Positions 61,210 to 64,000 of a stretch of 64,000 nt of DNA are shown piece by piece. This DNA comes from JBMOUD01 sp049319665 (GTDB lineage: Bacteria; Pseudomonadota; Gammaproteobacteria; Enterobacterales; Enterobacteriaceae): contig NZ_JBMOUD010000006.1 in NCBI RefSeq assembly GCF_049319665.1, forward strand, positions 1-64,000. Reading direction: 5' to 3'. The notes under the pieces are model-generated. The model searched no databases, was not told where the DNA came from, and saw only the letters and a list, made by a program, of their open reading frames with translations. A program made the translations under genes and the position numbers. The first letter of the stretch is position 1. Each line of letters begins with the position of its first letter.

Positions 61210-62040
61210 ATGAATAACGCAGTGCAACTCGGTGCTGGTTTAGGTTTAAAACCAGAGCATTACTCACAAGCGTACTCAGGTCCTACCGATATCTGGTATG
61301 AGGTGCACTGCGAAAATTACATGGTTGATGGCGGCCCACGTATTACCTGGCTTGATGCTATTCGCCAGCGGCACCCGATTTCATTACACGGTGTGTCGCT
61401 GTCTTTAGCCTCGGATAGCTTGCCCGATCCTCAGCAGTTAGCGCGTTTTCGTGCCGCAGTAGACCGCTTTGAGCCAGCGCTGGTTTCTGAACATTTAGCC
61501 TGGTCGCAATGGCAGGGCAATTATTACCCGGATTTACTGCCGTTCCCACGTACCTCGGCAGCGCTGAAACACATTATTGATAACGTCAGTTGTACGCAAG
61601 ATGCATTAGGCCGCCAGATAGCTATCGAAAATCCTACGCATTATTTAGCGATGAGCGAACACCAATGGGACGAGATTGACTTTCTACAGGCCTTGAGCAA
61701 AAGCAGTGGTTGTGGGCTGCTGCTCGATATTAATAACGTCTATCTGAGCGCGAATAATTTAGGGTTTGATGCCGGTAGTTATCTGGACCGGTTTCCTGCT
61801 GAGGCCATTATGGAAATTCATTTAGCGGGTTTCCAGTCTGATAACGACAGCGAGTTATTGATAGATAGTCATGATAGCCCGGTGAGTCGTGAAGTATGGC
61901 AACTGTACGAGCGTTTAATTAAGCGCATCGGGCCTCGTCCTACGCTGATAGAGCGAGATGACCGGCTACCAGATTTTTCAGTATTACTTAGTGAGCGTGG
62001 ACTTGCCCAGCAGATATTAGCGCGTTGGAGAAAACCATAA
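61210..62040 (+). CDS. bufB: DUF692 multinuclear iron oxidase (MbnB/BufB type)
   Basis: A 276-residue TIM barrel of the DUF692 (MNIO) family. The metal-binding positions are visible in WYEVHCENY, SLHGVSLSL, VSEHLAWS, IENPTHYL, LLLDINNVYLSANN, EIHLAGF and DSHDSPV. MbnB, TglH and BufB of this family use two or three iron ions and oxygen to modify peptide cysteines, so this enzyme should act on the BufA cysteines. GGGAG six bases upstream favours the start at 61210; an ATG at 61192 overlapping the bufA stop is an alternative. It overlaps bufC by one base. Confidence 0.92.
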   Translation: MNNAVQLGAGLGLKPEHYSQAYSGPTDIWYEVHCENYMVDGGPRITWLDAIRQRHPISLHGVSLSLASDSLPDPQQLARFRAAVDRFEPALVSEHLAWSQWQGNYYPDLLPFPRTSAALKHIIDNVSCTQDALGRQIAIENPTHYLAMSEHQWDEIDFLQALSKSSGCGLLLDINNVYLSANNLGFDAGSYLDRFPAEAIMEIHLAGFQSDNDSELLIDSHDSPVSREVWQLYERLIKRIGPRPTLIERDDRLPDFSVLLSERGLAQQILARWRKP

Positions 62041-62825
62041 TGACCAGTTCATTGAGCCAGTTTCAACGTGCATTTATTGCCGCGCTTTATGCCGGTGATG
62101 ATCATGAGTTGCCGGAGGTGACTTCGCAGCCTGGCTTTGCGGTTTACCGCAATACGGTAATAAAAAGCTGCGTTGATGCCTTACAGGCCAACTTTCCCAG
62201 CGTTGTCAGTGTCGTGGGCGAGACATTTTTTCGCGCCATGGCGACTGAGTACGTGCGACAGACGCCGCCGCACTCTGTTGAACTGCTGCGTTATGGACAA
62301 GGGCATGCTGACAACGCGAAGAATAATGAAGGCAGTTTCGCGACATTTATTAGCGAGTTTCCGCCGGCGGCTTTGGTGGCGTATCTGGTGGATATCGCCA
62401 GAGTAGATAGCTTGTGGCTTGAGGTTTTCTCCGCCCAAGAAGACTCGAGTCTGGATTTAATTGCACCAGGACTGACGATTGAAGAGTTAGCTCAGATGAA
62501 ATTATCGCCTAAAGCGGCAGTGCGTTGGTATTGGAGTGATGCGTGGCCTATTTACAGCCTGTGGAATTTCAACCGCGAACAAATATCAGCGCCGCATAAC
62601 CTGCGTTGGCAAGCTGAGGGCATCTTGCTGTATCGCTACTGCGATCGGGTGATATGGGAGCCTATCGGTGCCGGTGGTTGTGCGTTTCTTGAGGCTTGCC
62701 AATGCGGGAAAACCGTCGAAGAAGCCAGCTTATCCGCGTTGGTTGCTGAACCTTTAGTCGATTTTAGCGTGCTATTTACCCGTTTGCTGCAATGCAAAGT
62801 TTTCACCCCATATGATAAAGATTAA
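62040..62825 (+). CDS. bufC: BufC/HvfC-like partner protein (DUF2063)
   Basis: A 261-residue protein with the N-terminal DUF2063 domain (LSQFQRAFIAALY, FAVYRNTVIKSCVDALQANFPSV, FFRAMATEYVRQ) and a C-terminal part rich in Trp. It is the counterpart of MbnC, TglI or HvfC, which bind the precursor and present it to the DUF692 enzyme. The ATG overlaps the bufB stop (TAATG), so synthesis is coupled. GGAG lies just upstream. It has no metal-binding signature of its own. Confidence 0.88.
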   Translation: MTSSLSQFQRAFIAALYAGDDHELPEVTSQPGFAVYRNTVIKSCVDALQANFPSVVSVVGETFFRAMATEYVRQTPPHSVELLRYGQGHADNAKNNEGSFATFISEFPPAALVAYLVDIARVDSLWLEVFSAQEDSSLDLIAPGLTIEELAQMKLSPKAAVRWYWSDAWPIYSLWNFNREQISAPHNLRWQAEGILLYRYCDRVIWEPIGAGGCAFLEACQCGKTVEEASLSALVAEPLVDFSVLFTRLLQCKVFTPYDKD

Positions 62826-62834
62826 GAGGCGAAT

Positions 62835-63302
62835 ATGAATACTTACCCTTATCAGGCAGCAGATAACGGCCTGCGTCGATACTGGAATATTTTATGGAAT
62901 AAAGTACAACGCGGTATTGGCGAAACGTTACTGCTGCTTATTGCGCGCATTGGAATTGCAGCAACGTTTTTCTTATCAGGGCGCACCAAAGTTAGCGGCT
63001 TTCTAACGCTGAAACCAAGCACCTATGAACTGTTTCGCACTGAATATGCTTTGCCGCTGATCCCGCCGCATATTGCGGCACATTTGGCGACTTACGCTGA
63101 ACATGGCTTCCCGTTATTGTTGGTGCTGGGCCTATTCAGCCGTTTTGCCGCATCTGGTTTGCTGTTTATGACATTGGTTATTGAAATCTTTGTTTATCCG
63201 GATGCCTGGCCAACGCATCTGACATGGGCCGGTTTACTGCTGCTGATTATGGCGCGCGGGGCGGGCAAATTATCGCTAGATAATGTGTTGAAACTGAAAT
63301 AA
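62835..63302 (+). CDS. DoxX-family membrane protein of the bufferin operon
   Basis: A 155-residue inner-membrane protein with four helices (LLLLIARIGIAATFFLSG, then YAEHGFPLLLVLGLFSRFAASG, LFMTLVIEIFVYP and AGLLLLIMARGAGKLSLD). RTKVSGF after the first helix is the DoxX mark. DoxX genes are a standard fourth member of bufferin/HvfABC operons, with an unknown role, perhaps electron supply or quinone interaction. GAGG precedes the ATG, nine bases after bufC. Confidence 0.9.
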   Translation: MNTYPYQAADNGLRRYWNILWNKVQRGIGETLLLLIARIGIAATFFLSGRTKVSGFLTLKPSTYELFRTEYALPLIPPHIAAHLATYAEHGFPLLLVLGLFSRFAASGLLFMTLVIEIFVYPDAWPTHLTWAGLLLLIMARGAGKLSLDNVLKLK

Positions 63303-63322
63303 ATGTGCCGGTAGTTGCCTAA

Positions 63323-63360
63323 TAAAAAATGCCAGCTAAGGAAGCCTTAGCTGGCATTTT
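63323..63360. terminator. Bidirectional terminator bufferin operon/argS
   Basis: AAAAAATGCCAGCTAAGG pairs with CCTTAGCTGGCATTTT, between the convergent doxX and argS genes. Confidence 0.95.
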
Positions 63361-63384
63361 GTGTGTTAACGCGTAGTCCGTTAA

Positions 63385-64000
63385 TTACATACGTTCTACG
63401 GTTTCAATACCTAACGTATCCAGACCCATTTTTAGAGTACGTTGCGTTAGCAACGCCAACTTCAAGCGGCTTTGACGAGTCGTCTCGTCTTCTGCATTGA
63501 GGATTGGGCAGTGTTCGTAGAAGCTAGAGAACAGGCCCGCCACATCGAATAAATAAGCACAAGTCAGATGCGGTGTCCCTTCGCGGGAAACGGTGGTCAG
63601 CACTTCTTCAAATTGCAGCAGGCGGGTTGCCAGCGCGATTTCGCGATCGTCCGCTAGCACCAATGGCTGAGCGAGCAGGGCATCGATATCCACTTCGGTA
63701 CGCTTAAAGATTGAAGCCACGCGGGTATAAGCGTATTGCATATACGGCGCGGTATTGCCTTCAAACGCCAGCATATTATCCCAGTCAAAAATGTAATCGG
63801 TAGTACGACTTTTCGACAGGTCGGCGTATTTCACCGCGCCGATACCGACCGCATTCACTAATGCATCCAGTTCTTCGCCAGTGATATGCGGGCTTTTTTC
63901 CTGGATTAATGCTCGCGAACGGCTGATGGCTTCATCGAGCAGATCAGACAGGCTAATGGTGCCACCAGCACGAGTTTTAAACGGACGGCCATCTTTGCCC
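63385..64000 (-). CDS. argS: Arginyl-tRNA synthetase, C-terminal part
   Basis: The last ~204 codons of argS; the 5' two thirds lie beyond the right edge. The frame stays open to base 64000. Visible parts are KDGRPFKTRAGGTISLSDLLDEA, the KMSKS-equivalent region of class Ia ArgRS, then the anticodon-binding DALR domain (NTAPYMQYAYTRVASIF, LFDVAGLFSSFYEHCPIL, RLKLALLTQRTLKMGLDTLGI) and the conserved end ETVERM. It charges tRNA-Arg. Confidence 0.97.
   Translation of the reverse strand, partial: GKDGRPFKTRAGGTISLSDLLDEAISRSRALIQEKSPHITGEELDALVNAVGIGAVKYADLSKSRTTDYIFDWDNMLAFEGNTAPYMQYAYTRVASIFKRTEVDIDALLAQPLVLADDREIALATRLLQFEEVLTTVSREGTPHLTCAYLFDVAGLFSSFYEHCPILNAEDETTRQSRLKLALLTQRTLKMGLDTLGIETVERM

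Noticed and set aside
1..64000. CRISPR arrays, integrases, complete insertion sequences, prophage genes
   Set aside because: Looked for regular spaced repeats, transposase and integrase motifs; none found. The repeats seen are ERIC-type or the structured repeat family.

Overview
The window reads as a chromosomal segment of an enteric gammaproteobacterium (Enterobacterales). Housekeeping blocks keep E. coli-like order and very high similarity: ychF, pth, ychH, prs-ispE-lolB, hemA-prfA-prmC-sirB2-sirB1-kdsA, ghrA-ycdX-ycdY, yceB, mdtH, rimJ-yceH, murJ and argS. Several 127-bp ERIC elements with TATACCC/GGGTATA ends, a SymE-type toxin and moderate GC content point to Yersiniaceae; Yersinia or a close relative is my best guess, inferred from gene order and repeats rather than from any search.

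Left accessory part (1-8.5 kb): an unrecognised membrane-tailed protein, two tandem paralogous small membrane proteins, a probable folate-independent methionine synthase pair (mesX-mesD), a two-gene cassette of unknown function bracketed by a full symE and a duplicated symE 3' fragment, a triple tandem ERIC-like array and a small lipoprotein.

Metabolic part (7.6-33 kb): a LysR-controlled catabolic locus (MHS transporter, amidase, second LysR regulator, omega-amino-acid:pyruvate aminotransferase, methylmalonate-semialdehyde dehydrogenase) that should turn an imported amide or beta-amino acid into an acyl-CoA. Then come a periplasmic sodC with a DUF3455 partner, a two-component system divergent from a MipA/OmpV outer-membrane protein, a DASS dicarboxylate-type transporter divergent from a 926-aa OYE/FMN-binding/FAD fusion with all the fumarate-reductase active-site residues, a TetR gene between two short-chain dehydrogenases, a Tar-type chemoreceptor, an NTF2-like protein and an ankyrin lipoprotein.

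Core part (33-64 kb): the housekeeping blocks, interrupted by a duplicated tRNA-Ser(GGA) region, a POT-family transporter without the usual proton-coupling motif, an OmpR-type two-component system next to murJ, and a copper-buffering bufferin-type RiPP operon (DUF2282 precursor, DUF692 iron oxidase, HvfC-like partner, DoxX). The right edge cuts through argS.

Two repeat families link the regions. ERIC and ERIC-like elements lie at 4.9, 6.7-7.0, 13.3, 16.7, 27.6 and 29.5 kb. A second, roughly 290-bp structured repeat lies at 12.0, 16.4 (interrupted by an ERIC), 46.2 (deleted form) and 46.7 kb; its central hairpin keeps its pairing while the arm sequence changes between copies. The strongest candidates for under-described biology are the bufferin operon, mesX-mesD, the fumarate reductase fusion, the symE-bracketed cassette and the covarying repeat.
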